In this document: positions 9,033 to 17,523 of the stretch, in pieces | How the letters are laid out: every line of letters starts with the position of its first letter | Position numbering within the stretch: position 1 is the stretch's first letter | NCBI GenBank assembly: GCA_025358745.1 | Contig: JANYIH010000287.1 | Coordinates: forward strand, 1-36,051 | Length of the DNA: 36,051 nucleotides | Direction: 5' to 3' | Source: Hyphomicrobiales bacterium | Lineage (GTDB): Bacteria; Pseudomonadota; Alphaproteobacteria; Rhizobiales; Beijerinckiaceae | Made by a program: the position numbers and the translations under genes | The notes under the pieces: generated by a model | Seen by the model: only the letters and a program-made list of their open reading frames with translations | What the model was told of the DNA's origin: nothing | Databases searched by the model: none

Positions 9033-9959
9033 CTATGGCGCGGCGTCTTCGAAGCCGGCGAAGCAGGTCTCGCGGAACCAGCGATGCGCGGGATCGTCGT
9101 CCAGCCGTTCGGGCCAAAAGGCGACGAGGTCGAAGCCGACAATCGGGACCGGCGTCTCGAAGGTCGCCAGCGCGTCGGCGGCCCAGGCGGCGAGCCGGTC
9201 CGGCAGGACGGCGATCAGGTCGCAACCTGACAGAATCGAGGGCACGACGGCGAAACTGGGGACGACGAGCGCGATGGTGCGCTGGAGCCCAACGGCCGCA
9301 AGCGCGTCGTCGGTCGGTCCGTGGAAATCGAACCGCTCGGGCGAAATCAGCAGGTGCGGATAGGCGCAGAAACGCGCCAAATCCACCGGCGCCTCGAAGA
9401 TCGGATGCCCGATGCGCGCCGCGCCGATGTAACGCTCTTGCAGCAGCCTTCGACAGCGCAGGCCGTCGGGCGCAAAGGCCGGCGTCGTCAGCGCCAGATC
9501 GACCCTCCCCTCGCGCATGTCGGCGCGCAAACTCGCCGATTGCACCGGACGCACCGACAGCCGCATGGCGGGCGCCTCCTTCCGCAACTTCGCCATCAGA
9601 CGCGGCAGGGTCAACGCCGCGGCGTAGTCGGAGGCGGCCAGCGTCAGCACGCCGTCGAAGGAGGCCGGCGCGAAGGCGCTTCTCTCCACCAGCGCCCGCA
9701 GGTTGGAAAGCACCGCCGCGACCAGGGGCCGCAACGCCTCGGCGGCCGGGGTCGGGGCGACGCCGGCCCCGTCGCGCACGAACAGCGGATCGCCGAACGT
9801 CGCCCGCAGGCGGGAGAGCCGCCCGCTCAAACCCTGCTGCGTGACGCCGATGCGCGCGGCGGCGCGCGTCACGTTGCGCTCCTCCAGCAAAGCTTCCAGC
9901 GCGGTCAACTGCGCGACGTCGAGCGATCGGATATCGCGGATCACGATAGTGGCCACCAT
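9033..9959 (-). CDS. LysR-family transcriptional regulator
   Basis: A 308-residue LysR-type regulator. The N-terminal winged helix (about 10-70) reads LTALEALLEERNVTRAAARIGVTQQGLSGRLSRLR, then the typical FGDPLFVRDGAGVAPTPAAE segment. The rest is a periplasmic-binding-protein-like effector domain (about 95-300), closest in style to the NodD/NahR/LinR-like subgroup. It is divergent from the GST-CmcJ-SDR gene set, the classic arrangement in which a LysR protein controls the neighbouring operon and itself. The inducer is unknown. The start at 9959 is the first ATG before the HTH; the upstream ribosome-binding site is a weak AGAAAAG. Confidence 0.92.
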   Translation of the reverse strand: MVATIVIRDIRSLDVAQLTALEALLEERNVTRAAARIGVTQQGLSGRLSRLRATFGDPLFVRDGAGVAPTPAAEALRPLVAAVLSNLRALVERSAFAPASFDGVLTLAASDYAAALTLPRLMAKLRKEAPAMRLSVRPVQSASLRADMREGRVDLALTTPAFAPDGLRCRRLLQERYIGAARIGHPIFEAPVDLARFCAYPHLLISPERFDFHGPTDDALAAVGLQRTIALVVPSFAVVPSILSGCDLIAVLPDRLAAWAADALATFETPVPIVGFDLVAFWPERLDDDPAHRWFRETCFAGFEDAAP

Positions 9960-10068
9960 TCTTTTCTGTTGGCGCTGTCGAACGAAACAGCCTTAATTGC
10001 CACGGTCAAGCGTCGGTTCAAAAGGATCGGCGCGGCTCAGGGGCGGAAACGCAATACAGGAGTCTCAG
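9960..10068. promoter_or_regulatory. LysR-GST divergent control region with a small inverted repeat
   Basis: This gap of 109 bases separates the LysR start and the GST start. It contains an imperfect dyad, GCTGT-N8-ACAGC at 9974-9991, close to the lysR start. That is of the right kind and place for a LysR operator, although it does not match T-N11-A exactly. A CAGGAG ribosome-binding site precedes the GST ATG. The GST frame is open upstream to 9997, but nothing conserved is encoded there. Confidence 0.35.
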
Positions 10069-10716
10069 ATGGAGATTTACGCCGATCCGATTACGGTGAA
10101 CTGCCGAAAGGTGATCGCGGGACTGAAACTCATGGGCGTTCCTTATGAGTTGAAAAAGGTGGACTATTTCAAAGCCGAACAAAAATCCGACGGCTACGTC
10201 GCGATCAATCCCAACGCGGCGTTGCCGGCGATGCGCGACGGCGGCCTGACGCTCTGGGAATCCAACGCCATTCTCTGTTACGCCGCCGACAAATATGGCA
10301 AGACCCAGTATTACCCGACCGATCTCGCCAAGCGCGCCGACGTCAACCGCTGGCTGTTCTGGGAATGCGGCACGTGGTTTCCCAGCGCCTATATCTTCCT
10401 GGTGGAGAATTGCGTGAAGCCGCTGCTCGGCGGCGCCGCCGATTCGGCTGTTATCGACAAGGAACTCGCCAATTTCCACAAGCTGGCCGGCATCCTCGAC
10501 ACACAGCTTGCAAAGACCGCCTATCTCTCCGGCGACTCCGTGACCATCGCCGACATCGCGGTCGCTTCGCCGATCCACCTGCACGGATGGCAGAAGCTGC
10601 CGCTGCAAATGCACCCAAACCTGCGCCGCTGGCTGGTCGAGCGGATCGAACCGCTGCCGTGCTGGCGCGACTCGATGGTCTACGAGGGCTTCACGCTCGA
10701 AAACAACGCGGCTTAA
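10069..10716 (+). CDS. Glutathione S-transferase family protein
   Basis: A 215-residue cytosolic GST. The thioredoxin-like N-domain starts MEIYADPITVNCRKV; Asn11/Cys12 lie where theta/beta-like GSTs carry their catalytic Ser or Cys. The glutathione-binding motif NPNAALPAMRDGGLTLWESNAIL (about 50-72) includes the cis-Pro and the Glu-Ser pair. The helical C-domain has the N-capping motif SVTIADIAVASPI. The ATG at 10069 has CAGGAG a few bases upstream, so the longer frame to 9997 is not used. It is first in a set with a CmcJ-type oxygenase and an SDR, divergent from a LysR regulator, and so perhaps acts on an electrophile handled by those enzymes. Confidence 0.9.
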   Translation: MEIYADPITVNCRKVIAGLKLMGVPYELKKVDYFKAEQKSDGYVAINPNAALPAMRDGGLTLWESNAILCYAADKYGKTQYYPTDLAKRADVNRWLFWECGTWFPSAYIFLVENCVKPLLGGAADSAVIDKELANFHKLAGILDTQLAKTAYLSGDSVTIADIAVASPIHLHGWQKLPLQMHPNLRRWLVERIEPLPCWRDSMVYEGFTLENNAA

Positions 10717-10723
10717 CCCTTAG

Positions 10724-10743
10724 GGAAGCGGCGCGCCGCTTCC
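10724..10743. repeat. Perfect 20-base palindrome between GST and CmcJ genes
   Basis: The sequence GGAAGCGGCGCGCCGCTTCC is fully self-complementary. It starts 8 bases after the GST stop and ends 24 bases before the CmcJ start. As RNA it can form a hairpin with an 8-bp stem and CGCG loop. No T-tract follows, so it is not a standard intrinsic terminator. It could reduce read-through, stabilise the GST mRNA end, or be a protein-binding site. Confidence 0.55.
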
Positions 10744-10767
10744 TGCCCAACCGAGGCGCATCGATCC

Positions 10768-11592
10768 ATGACGTCGCAACCCACTGTCACGGGAACCTTC
10801 AACTACACGCGCCACGACGGCGCCATGCCGGAGGTCTATTTCTACGATCCGCCGGCTGGCGCGAAGATCCGCGATCCCGGCGACGAGCCGGTGGACATGC
10901 CGGTGCGCAGCGGCTGGAGCGAGGTGGATCGCTTCGATCTGGACAAACACGGCTTCGCCCTGCGCGAGTTCCGCCCGGCAGAGCATAATTGGACCGACGA
11001 CGCGGGAATCCGCCGCGATTTCTATCCGGAAGTGGTCGATCTGGTGAAGCGGACCGTCGGCGCCAAACAGGTCCTGGTGTTCGACCATACGATCCGCGCG
11101 ATGCGCAACGAGAAGCAGCAGACGGCGGAAAGCGCCACCACCCAGCGCGCGCCGGTGATGCTGGTCCATTGCGACTACACCGAGAATTCCGGCCCGTTGC
11201 GAGTGCGCCAGCTTATGGCTGGCGAAGCCGAGAGCCTGCTCAAGCGCCGCGTCGCCTTCTACAACGTCTGGAAGCCGCTGCATCGCAAGGTCGAGGAGCG
11301 GCCGCTGGCGATGTGCAACGTCGAGTCGGCCAGCGCTAACGATTTCGTCACGATGGCGTTACGCTATCGCGAGCGCGACGGGGAAATCTACGTGATGAAC
11401 CATTCGCCGCGTCACGATTGGGTCTATTTTCCCGAGATGACGCCGGAACAGGCGGTCTTCCTCAAGACCTACGAGAGCGAGACGGACGGGCGCGCCCGCT
11501 TCGTCGGTCATTCCGCCTTCCTCGATCCGACCACCCGTCCCGACGCCCCGTTCCGGGAAAGCGTCGAAATCCGCACCATCGCGTTCTTCTGA
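10768..11592 (+). CDS. CmcJ/NvfI-family putative non-heme iron oxygenase
   Basis: A 274-residue protein of the CmcJ/NvfI (AsaB-like) family. Conserved family segments seen are GWSEVDRFDLDKHGFALREF, the AEHNW segment, the VLVFDHTIR strand, VHCDYTENSGPLR (His and Asp of a probable iron-binding HxD), YNVWKPLHRKVEERPLAMC and the C-terminal GHSAFLDPTT and RESVEIRTIAFF. Characterised relatives include fungal NvfI, an Fe(II)/2-oxoglutarate-dependent endoperoxidase, and CmcJ from cephamycin synthesis. The bacterial substrate is unknown. It is 51 bases after a GST gene and 9 bases before an SDR gene, so the three probably share a transcript. Confidence 0.8.
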   Translation: MTSQPTVTGTFNYTRHDGAMPEVYFYDPPAGAKIRDPGDEPVDMPVRSGWSEVDRFDLDKHGFALREFRPAEHNWTDDAGIRRDFYPEVVDLVKRTVGAKQVLVFDHTIRAMRNEKQQTAESATTQRAPVMLVHCDYTENSGPLRVRQLMAGEAESLLKRRVAFYNVWKPLHRKVEERPLAMCNVESASANDFVTMALRYRERDGEIYVMNHSPRHDWVYFPEMTPEQAVFLKTYESETDGRARFVGHSAFLDPTTRPDAPFRESVEIRTIAFF

Positions 11593-11601
11593 GCGCGCGC
11601 G

Positions 11602-12372
11602 ATGACCGACGCCTTTCGCCTCGACGGTAAGGTCGCGCTTGTCACCGGCGGCAACAGCGGCATCGGCGAGGCGATCGCGCTCGCCTACGCCGCCGCCGGC
11701 GCCAGGGTGGTGGTCGGCGGCAGGCGGCCGGAGCGCAATGCGGCGACGGTGGAGAAACTCGGCGACGGGCATCTCGCGGTGACGCTCGACGTCGCCGACG
11801 AGCGCTCTGTCGAACAGGCGGTCGCGACAATCGTCAAGGCCTACGGCCGGCTCGACATTCTCGTCAATAACGCCGGCGTTGGCCAGCGCGCCTCCGTCAT
11901 GGAGCTGGAGTTGGCGGCGTGGCGGCGCGTGCTCGACACAAATCTGACCGGCGCTTTTCTCTGCACCAAGCATGCCGCGCGGCAGATGAGCGCGCAAGGC
12001 GCGGGCAAGATCATCAACATCGCCTCGATCTATGGGCTGGCCGCGCCGAGCAAGGGGCTGCTGGTCGCCTATACCGTGTCGAAACACGCCGTCGTCGCGC
12101 TGACCAAGGTCAATGCGATCGAGCTTGCCGCGCATGGGATACAAGTGAACGCCATCGCGCCCGGCTGGTTCTTCACCGAAATGACCGGCGAACTCAAAGG
12201 CACCGACTTCGAGCAATCCGTGTGCGAGCGCACGCCCACAGGCCGCTGGGGCGAGGCCGGCGACATTGTCGGCGCCTGCCAGTTCCTCGCCTCGCCGGCG
12301 GCCGATTTCGTCAACGGCGTCGTTCTGCCGGTCGACGGCGGCTATAGCGCGAGCGACGGCCTGCGCCGTTAG
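11602..12372 (+). CDS. Classical SDR-family NAD(P)-dependent oxidoreductase
   Basis: A 256-residue short-chain dehydrogenase/reductase. The N-terminal Rossmann motif TGGNSGIGEAIA, the NNAG motif, catalytic Ser in NIASIYG, the YTVSK catalytic Tyr/Lys pair, and the PGWFFTEM and LPVDGGYS segments are all present. It resembles 2-deoxy-gluconate 3-dehydrogenase/glucose dehydrogenase-type SDRs, but the substrate cannot be fixed from sequence. Only 9 bases separate it from the CmcJ-type gene. The stop TAG overlaps the stop of the convergent LysE gene by 4 bases. Confidence 0.93.
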   Translation: MTDAFRLDGKVALVTGGNSGIGEAIALAYAAAGARVVVGGRRPERNAATVEKLGDGHLAVTLDVADERSVEQAVATIVKAYGRLDILVNNAGVGQRASVMELELAAWRRVLDTNLTGAFLCTKHAARQMSAQGAGKIINIASIYGLAAPSKGLLVAYTVSKHAVVALTKVNAIELAAHGIQVNAIAPGWFFTEMTGELKGTDFEQSVCERTPTGRWGEAGDIVGACQFLASPAADFVNGVVLPVDGGYSASDGLRR

Positions 12373-12974
12373 GCCCGGGCGACCGCCAGTTTGAGGCCGA
12401 AGCCTAAAAACACGCAGCCGGTAAGACGATCGAGCGCCCTCACCACGCGCGGCGCGCGCAACCATCGGCCAAACGGGACAGTCAGCGCGATCAGCGCGGA
12501 GAACCAGAGAAGCGTCAGCGCCGCATGGATGGCCGCCAGCAGCAGCGAGAACGCAGCGACATTCGCGCCCATGGGAATGAACTGCGGCAGGAAGGTCGCG
12601 TAGAACACGCCGACCTTGGGGTTCAGCACATTGGTCAGGAATCCGCGCCGCAGCGCCGCGCCGTCGTCGCCGCCCTCGAAGACCAGCCCCGCGCGCGGCC
12701 TTAACAGAAGGCGCAGGCCGAGAAAGCAGAGATAAGCCGCGCCCGCCCATTTCAGCGCGTGATAGGCGCCGGTCGAGGCCGCCAGCAGCGCATTGAGCCC
12801 GACCGCCGCGCCCGCGCCCCAGACGAACAGCCCGCCGCACACACCCAAAGCCGCCGCCGCGCCCGCACGCGGACCCTGCGCGGCGCTCGCGCGCAACACC
12901 AGCGCCGTGTCGACGCCCGGCGTGATCGTCAGCAGGCCCGCGGCGAGCGCGAAGGCGGCCAGCGACAGCCACAT
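12369..12974 (-). CDS. LysE/RhtB-family exporter
   Basis: A 201-residue inner-membrane protein with about six hydrophobic helices. It opens with the family pattern LLTITPGVDTALVLRASAAQGPRAG, followed by KWAGAAYLCFLGLRLL and FLTNVLNPKVGVFYATFLPQF. The family exports amino acids or related small molecules by proton exchange. The particular substrate is unknown. The ATG lies 1 base after the stop of bamE on the same strand, suggesting shared transcription with bamE. Confidence 0.92.
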   Translation of the reverse strand: MWLSLAAFALAAGLLTITPGVDTALVLRASAAQGPRAGAAAALGVCGGLFVWGAGAAVGLNALLAASTGAYHALKWAGAAYLCFLGLRLLLRPRAGLVFEGGDDGAALRRGFLTNVLNPKVGVFYATFLPQFIPMGANVAAFSLLLAAIHAALTLLWFSALIALTVPFGRWLRAPRVVRALDRLTGCVFLGFGLKLAVARA

Positions 12975-12975
12975 G

Positions 12976-13431
12976 TCAGATGAAGCGGAACAGGCCGGTC
13001 ATGACGTTCTTCAAGAAGCTCGGCTCCTGTCCGCCCGTCGGCGTCGTGTTGGATACGAAATCGAACACCTTGCCGTCTTTCATGCCGTAGTTGGCGATCC
13101 GCGCCACCTTGCCGCGCTTGTCGAAATAGATTGCCAGCACATGCTGGTCCTTGGTCTCGGCCGGCATGAAGGCGAGCGCGCGGTGCATTTTCTGGCCGAT
13201 GTAATACCAGGCGTCGCCGCCGACGGTGGAGGTGGTCGAGGGCGTGCCCATCAGGTTCAGCGCCTCGCGCTTGTCGGTCTTGCCGACCTGCACCTTGGCG
13301 AGCGACTGATCGTCGATCTGATAGCCGCGATCGAAGTCGCCGTCGTAGCCAATGCAGCCGGAAAGCGGCGCGGCGGCCATCAACGCCGCGACCCACATCA
13401 TTTTCCCCGTCACGCGCATCGACGACCCCAT
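12976..13431 (-). CDS. bamE: Outer-membrane assembly lipoprotein BamE (SmpA/OmlA)
   Basis: A 151-residue lipoprotein. The lipobox LSGC places the lipidated Cys at about residue 26. The mature part has the BamE pattern: LAKVQVGKTDKREALNLMGTPSTTSTVGGDAWYYIG. BamE is a small subunit of the BAM complex that folds outer-membrane proteins. A second in-frame ATG at 13419 has GGGG at a plausible distance and may be the real start; both give a complete signal peptide. It is divergent from the bc1-assembly chaperone gene, an arrangement common in Hyphomicrobiales. Confidence 0.92.
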   Translation of the reverse strand: MGSSMRVTGKMMWVAALMAAAPLSGCIGYDGDFDRGYQIDDQSLAKVQVGKTDKREALNLMGTPSTTSTVGGDAWYYIGQKMHRALAFMPAETKDQHVLAIYFDKRGKVARIANYGMKDGKVFDFVSNTTPTGGQEPSFLKNVMTGLFRFI

Positions 13432-13513
13432 TGCGTAGCCGCGCCCGGCTTGCCAGATTCAGCGGACTAGCGGAAGCCTGTTAACGAAATCAGGACAACA
13501 GACAAGGCCAACG

Positions 13514-14047
13514 ATGTTTTTCGACCGCTGGCGTGCGCGCCGAGCCGCGCGCGCCCTCATTGACCAGATTCACGGCGAGATCGTGGCGGCCGCCCGCGCG
13601 CCCGCGCTCTACACCCTCTACGGCGTGCCCGACGATCTCGACGGAAGGTTCGAGATGGCGACGCTCCACGCCGACCTGCTGCTGCGCCGGCTCAACGACC
13701 TCGGCGAGGTCGATCTCGCGCAGGACGTGGTCGACCGCGTGTTCGAGGGTTTCGACGACGCATTGCGCGAGAAGTCGGTCAGCGATGTCGGCGTCGCCAA
13801 ACGGATGACGAAAATGGCCGGGGCCTATTTCGGCCGCGCGGGCGTCTATGGTCCGGCGCTGGAGGCGCAGGACGGGCAAGCGCTCGCGCTCGCGCTCGCC
13901 CGGAATGCCCTGCGCGTCGGCGAGAGCGCGACCCCGAAAGCGCGCCTGCTCGCTGAGCGCGCCCTCGCCACGCGGCGGCTTTTGGGGCAAACCCCGCGCG
14001 CCGCCTTTCTATCGGGCCAATTTCGCTACCCCCTGCCGGAGACCTGA
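13514..14047 (+). CDS. Ubiquinol-cytochrome c chaperone (CBP3-like)
   Basis: A 177-residue protein of the ubiquinol-cytochrome c chaperone family (CBP3/UQCC1 type). Family segments are ALYTLYGVPDDLDGRFEMATLHADLLLRRL and the later VDRVFEGFDDALREKSVSDVGVAKRMTKMAGAYFGR. In mitochondria CBP3 aids cytochrome b assembly in complex III; the bacterial protein presumably does the same at the inner membrane. AAGG lies 6 bases before the ATG. It heads a run with DUF177, plsX and fabH. Confidence 0.92.
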   Translation: MFFDRWRARRAARALIDQIHGEIVAAARAPALYTLYGVPDDLDGRFEMATLHADLLLRRLNDLGEVDLAQDVVDRVFEGFDDALREKSVSDVGVAKRMTKMAGAYFGRAGVYGPALEAQDGQALALALARNALRVGESATPKARLLAERALATRRLLGQTPRAAFLSGQFRYPLPET

Positions 14048-14050
14048 GCC

Positions 14051-14554
14051 ATGACCGGGACCCCCTTCAGCCGCCCGGTGCGGGTCGTGCCGCTGCCCAA
14101 AGACGGGCTGGAGCAGAACATCGAGGCCAACGAGAACGAACGCGCGGCGCTCGCCAAGCTCAACAATCTGCCGGCGATTTCAAAGCTTTCCGCCCGTTTC
14201 CGGATCACCAAGCAGCGGCGTGGAGTGCGGGTCGAGGGCGAGCTTTCCGCGCGTCTGACGCAGACCTGCGTCGTTAGCCTCGAACCGTTCGAGGCCGAGA
14301 TCGCCGAACCGATCGACGTCAATTTCGCGCCCTCCAGCGCAGCCAAGCCCGATTCGGCCGTGGCCGAGGACGAGGACGCGCCGGACGAGATCGTTGAGGG
14401 CCGGATCGATCTGGGCGCGCTCGCGGGCGAATTTCTGACGCTGTCGCTCGACCCCTACCCCCGCAAGCCCGGGGTCGCGTTCGAGCCGCCGCCGCTGGCC
14501 GAGGAGGAAGATTCCGCCTTCGCGCCGCTGCTCAGGAAGCCGCCGCTGGATTGA
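14051..14554 (+). CDS. DUF177 (YceD-type) protein
   Basis: A 167-residue DUF177 protein starting 3 bases after the chaperone gene. It has the family core: a basic strand region (LSARFRITKQRRGVRVEGELSARLTQTCVV), the single Cys in QTCVVSLEPF, an acidic linker, and the LGALAGEFLTLSLDPYPRKPGV segment. In many bacteria yceD precedes rpmF and plsX and is linked to 23S rRNA accumulation. Here no rpmF lies between it and plsX, as is usual for alphaproteobacteria. Confidence 0.9.
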   Translation: MTGTPFSRPVRVVPLPKDGLEQNIEANENERAALAKLNNLPAISKLSARFRITKQRRGVRVEGELSARLTQTCVVSLEPFEAEIAEPIDVNFAPSSAAKPDSAVAEDEDAPDEIVEGRIDLGALAGEFLTLSLDPYPRKPGVAFEPPPLAEEEDSAFAPLLRKPPLD

Positions 14555-14640
14555 GCGTTGCGCCGCCCCCTCAACCCGCTATGTTGCCGCCGCAATTACG
14601 GGCAAAGTGCCTTGGGTGGCGGCAGTAAAGACGAATCCCC

Positions 14641-15690
14641 TTGAAGCGTGAAGCGATCATAGCGTTGGACGCCATGGGCGGCGATCATGGCCCGGAAGTC
14701 GTGGCGCCCGCGGCGGCGATCGCGTTGGAGCGTCGCCCCGACACGAGGTTCCTGCTGTTCGGCGACGAGAAACTGATCGCCCCGATTATGGCCAAGCTGC
14801 CCAAACTCGCGGCGAAGGCGACCGTCATCCATTGCGACGTCGCGGTGAAAATGACCGACAAGCCGAGCCAGGCTTTGCGCCAGGGCCGGCGCGTCTCCTC
14901 GATGTGGCGCGCCATCGAGGCGGTCAAGCGCGGCGAGGCCGATTGCGCGATTTCGGCCGGCAACACCGGCGCATTGATGGCGATGGCGAAGGTGTGCCTG
15001 CACATGCTGCCGTTGATCGAACGCCCGGCGCTGGCGGCGATGTGGCCGACGATGCGCGGCGAATCGATCGTGCTCGACGTCGGCGCCTCGATCGGGGCGG
15101 ACGCGCAGCATCTGGTCGATCTCGCCGTGATGGGCGCGGCGATGGCGCGCATCGTGTTCGACATCGAATCGCCGACCGTCGGGCTGCTCAATGTCGGGGT
15201 CGAGGAGATCAAAGGGCTGGAGGAGGTGAAAGCCGCCGGCCGCACGCTGCGCGAAACGACATGGCCGCACCTCAGCTATCACGGCTTTGTCGAGGGAGAC
15301 GATCTCGGCAAAGGCACGGTCGACGTGTTCGTCACCGAAGGATTCACCGGCAATATCGCACTGAAAACCGCCGAGGGCACCGCCAAGCAGATCGCGTCCT
15401 ACATTCGCGACGCGATGGGGGCGACGCTCGCTTCCCGGCTTGGCTATCTCCTCGCTCGCACCGCCTTCCAGGCTTTGCGCCGCAAGCTCGATCCCGGTCG
15501 GGTCAACGGCGGCGTGTTTCTTGGTCTTGACGGCGTGGTGATCAAGAGTCATGGCGGGGCGGACGCCGAGAGTTACGCCGGCGCGATCGAGGTCGGCTAC
15601 GACATGGTGCGCCAGAATCTGCTCGCCAATATCCGCGACATGATTGGCCACGCCAGCGAAGCCCGCGCCCCGACGCTCACCCCTTCGTGA
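14641..15690 (+). CDS. plsX: Phosphate acyltransferase PlsX
   Basis: A 349-residue enzyme that makes acyl-phosphate from acyl-ACP, the first step of the PlsX/PlsY phospholipid pathway. Signatures are [13 protein letters not shown] near the N-terminus, [13 protein letters not shown] (about 104-116), [11 protein letters not shown] and [18 protein letters not shown]. The start is a TTG at 14641: it gives the expected N-terminus, and no better ATG or GTG is in frame nearby. fabH follows after 10 bases. The length fits the family. Confidence 0.95.
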   Translation: MKREAIIALDAMGGDHGPEVVAPAAAIALERRPDTRFLLFGDEKLIAPIMAKLPKLAAKATVIHCDVAVKMTDKPSQALRQGRRVSSMWRAIEAVKRGEADCAISAGNTGALMAMAKVCLHMLPLIERPALAAMWPTMRGESIVLDVGASIGADAQHLVDLAVMGAAMARIVFDIESPTVGLLNVGVEEIKGLEEVKAAGRTLRETTWPHLSYHGFVEGDDLGKGTVDVFVTEGFTGNIALKTAEGTAKQIASYIRDAMGATLASRLGYLLARTAFQALRRKLDPGRVNGGVFLGLDGVVIKSHGGADAESYAGAIEVGYDMVRQNLLANIRDMIGHASEARAPTLTPS

Positions 15691-15700
15691 AAGTTACGAG

Positions 15701-16669
15701 ATGAGCGCGAAATTCCGTTCGGTCGTGCGCGGCGTTGGCGCCTGCCTGCCCGAGCGCGTCGTCAGCAATGCGGAGCTGGCGGCCCGGATCGACACCTCCG
15801 ACGAATGGATCGCCCAGCGAACCGGCATCCGGCAGCGCCATGTCGCCGGCGAGGGCGAAACCACGGTGACCTTGGGAACCCGCGCCGCCTCGCGCGCGCT
15901 GGCCCGCGCGGGCCTGCAACCCGCCGAGATCGATCTCATCATCGTCGCGACCTCGACGCCCGATCATACCTTTCCCGCCTCCGCGACCGAGATCCAGGCC
16001 GCGCTCGGCATCACGCAGGGCGTGGCGTTCGACCTTCAGGCGGTCTGTTCCGGCTTCGTGTTCGGCGTCACCACCGCCGACAAGTTTCTGGCCTCCGGCT
16101 CGCACAAGCGCGCGCTCGTGATCGGCGCGGAAACCTTCTCGCGCATCCTCGACTGGCAGGATCGCACCACCTGCGTGCTGTTTGGCGACGGCGCCGGGGC
16201 GATGGTGCTCGAAGCCGTCGAGGGCGGCGACAAAGGCGTGATCACGTCGAAGCTGCGCTCAGACGGACGCCATCGCGCCAAACTCTACGTGGACGGCGGC
16301 CCCTCCACCACGCAGACGGTCGGCCATCTGCGGATGGAAGGCAAGGAAGTGTTCAAGCACGCCGTCGGCATGGTGACAGACGTGATCAAGGCCTGTTTCG
16401 AGGACGCCGGCGTCTCGGCGCAGGACATCGACTGGTTCGTGCCGCATCAGGCCAATCGCCGCATCATCGACGCCTCGGCCGACAAGCTCGGCATCGCACG
16501 CGACAAGGTGGTGATCACGGTGGACCGCCACGGCAACACCTCGGCCGCCTCGATCCCGCTCGCGCTCGACGTTGCGGTGTCCGACGGGCGCATAAAACCC
16601 GGCGATCTCGTGATGATCGAGGCGATGGGCGGCGGCTTCACCTGGGGCGCGGCGCTGATAAGGTGGTGA
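15701..16669 (+). CDS. fabH: Beta-ketoacyl-ACP synthase III FabH
   Basis: A 322-residue condensing enzyme that starts fatty-acid synthesis by joining acetyl-CoA to malonyl-ACP. The catalytic triad is complete: Cys116 in LQAVCSGF, His249 in VPHQANRRI and Asn279 in RHGNTSAAS. The ATG at 15701 gives the standard N-terminus; the same frame is open further back into plsX but codes nothing conserved. The stop TGA overlaps the GTG of the following thioesterase gene. In many related genomes ihfA and a merR-type gene follow fabH, but not here. Confidence 0.96.
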   Translation: MSAKFRSVVRGVGACLPERVVSNAELAARIDTSDEWIAQRTGIRQRHVAGEGETTVTLGTRAASRALARAGLQPAEIDLIIVATSTPDHTFPASATEIQAALGITQGVAFDLQAVCSGFVFGVTTADKFLASGSHKRALVIGAETFSRILDWQDRTTCVLFGDGAGAMVLEAVEGGDKGVITSKLRSDGRHRAKLYVDGGPSTTQTVGHLRMEGKEVFKHAVGMVTDVIKACFEDAGVSAQDIDWFVPHQANRRIIDASADKLGIARDKVVITVDRHGNTSAASIPLALDVAVSDGRIKPGDLVMIEAMGGGFTWGAALIRW

Positions 16670-17520
16670 GCGCCCCGCCCGGCTTCGCCCCGCTCGAAAT
16701 CGCCGCCGGTTTCGCTGCCGATTTCGGACCCATCTACGCCCAGCGCGAGGGCGAGCGGGTCCGGTACGGCTTTCGTGTCGAGGAGAAGCATCTCAACCCG
16801 CGCGGGATGGCGCATGGCGGGGCGCTGGCGACCTTCGCGGACATGCAGCTCGCCGCGCTGATGCGGACGGGCGTTCTGGCGCCCAAGCAGGCGCCGACGA
16901 TCAGCCTGTCGGTCGATTTCCTCGCGCCCGTTCAAGCCGGAGCCTGGGTGCAGGGGGAGATCGATCTCGTTGCGCGCAGCGGCCGGCTCGCCTTCGCGCA
17001 AACCGTGCTCCGCGTGGAAGGGACGCCGGTCGTGCGGACGAGCGCGAAATTCGCCTATTCCGAGAAAGCCGCCCCGCTCGATCCGGGCCAACCCGTCCCG
17101 CCGCCCGCTTATATCGATGCGCCTCCGCCCGAGGGTTTTGAACCGCTCGGCTTCGGCGCCGGCTTCGGCGCCTTCTTCGGCCCAGCGTACTGGCGACCCG
17201 GCTCGACCCGATTCGGCTTCCGCGTCTCGCCGCGCCACATCAACCTGTTCGGCTTCTGCCACGGCGGCGCGCTCGCGACTTTCGCCGATTACCAGCTTGC
17301 GCCGTTGCGCCGCGCCGGACTGGCGCAGGGGCCGTTCGCGCCGACGTTGAGCCTCAACATGGATTTTCTCGGGCCCGCCCGGCTCGGCGAATGGATCGAA
17401 GCCGAGGCGGTGCTGCTGCGCTCAACCTCGCGCTATCTGTTCACCCAGGCTTTGCTGACCAACGCCAACGGCGCGGTGGCGCGCTCGAACGCGATCTATG
17501 CGATGATGCGGCCGGCTTGA
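16666..17520 (+). CDS. Tandem hotdog (PaaI-type) thioesterase, two domains in one chain
   Basis: A 284-residue protein with two PaaI-like hotdog domains in a row. Domain 1 (about 8-133) carries [14 protein letters not shown] with HGG at 50-52. Domain 2 (about 158-280) carries [13 protein letters not shown] with HGG at 199-201. Each has the following TLSL/TISL-xxDFLxP strand. A Pro-rich linker (about 137-156) joins them. Single-domain relatives hydrolyse acyl-CoA or acyl-ACP as homo-oligomers. The GTG at 16666 overlaps the fabH stop (GTGA), so translation is coupled; GTG 16663 is an alternative. The context suggests acyl-chain turnover or editing linked to fatty-acid synthesis. The frame extends far back inside fabH, but that part is not a gene. 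Confidence 0.88.
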   Translation: MSAPPGFAPLEIAAGFAADFGPIYAQREGERVRYGFRVEEKHLNPRGMAHGGALATFADMQLAALMRTGVLAPKQAPTISLSVDFLAPVQAGAWVQGEIDLVARSGRLAFAQTVLRVEGTPVVRTSAKFAYSEKAAPLDPGQPVPPPAYIDAPPPEGFEPLGFGAGFGAFFGPAYWRPGSTRFGFRVSPRHINLFGFCHGGALATFADYQLAPLRRAGLAQGPFAPTLSLNMDFLGPARLGEWIEAEAVLLRSTSRYLFTQALLTNANGAVARSNAIYAMMRPA

Positions 17521-17523
17521 GGG

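Noticed and set aside
11359-12972. Long minus-strand open frame opposite the CmcJ and SDR genes.
   Set aside because: It covers two well-supported genes and the LysE gene in another frame, and has no domain features.
15805-16662. Long open frame reading from inside fabH into the thioesterase frame.
   Set aside because: The part before 16663 is Arg-rich out-of-frame shadow of fabH without family features; the real start is GTG at 16663 or 16666.
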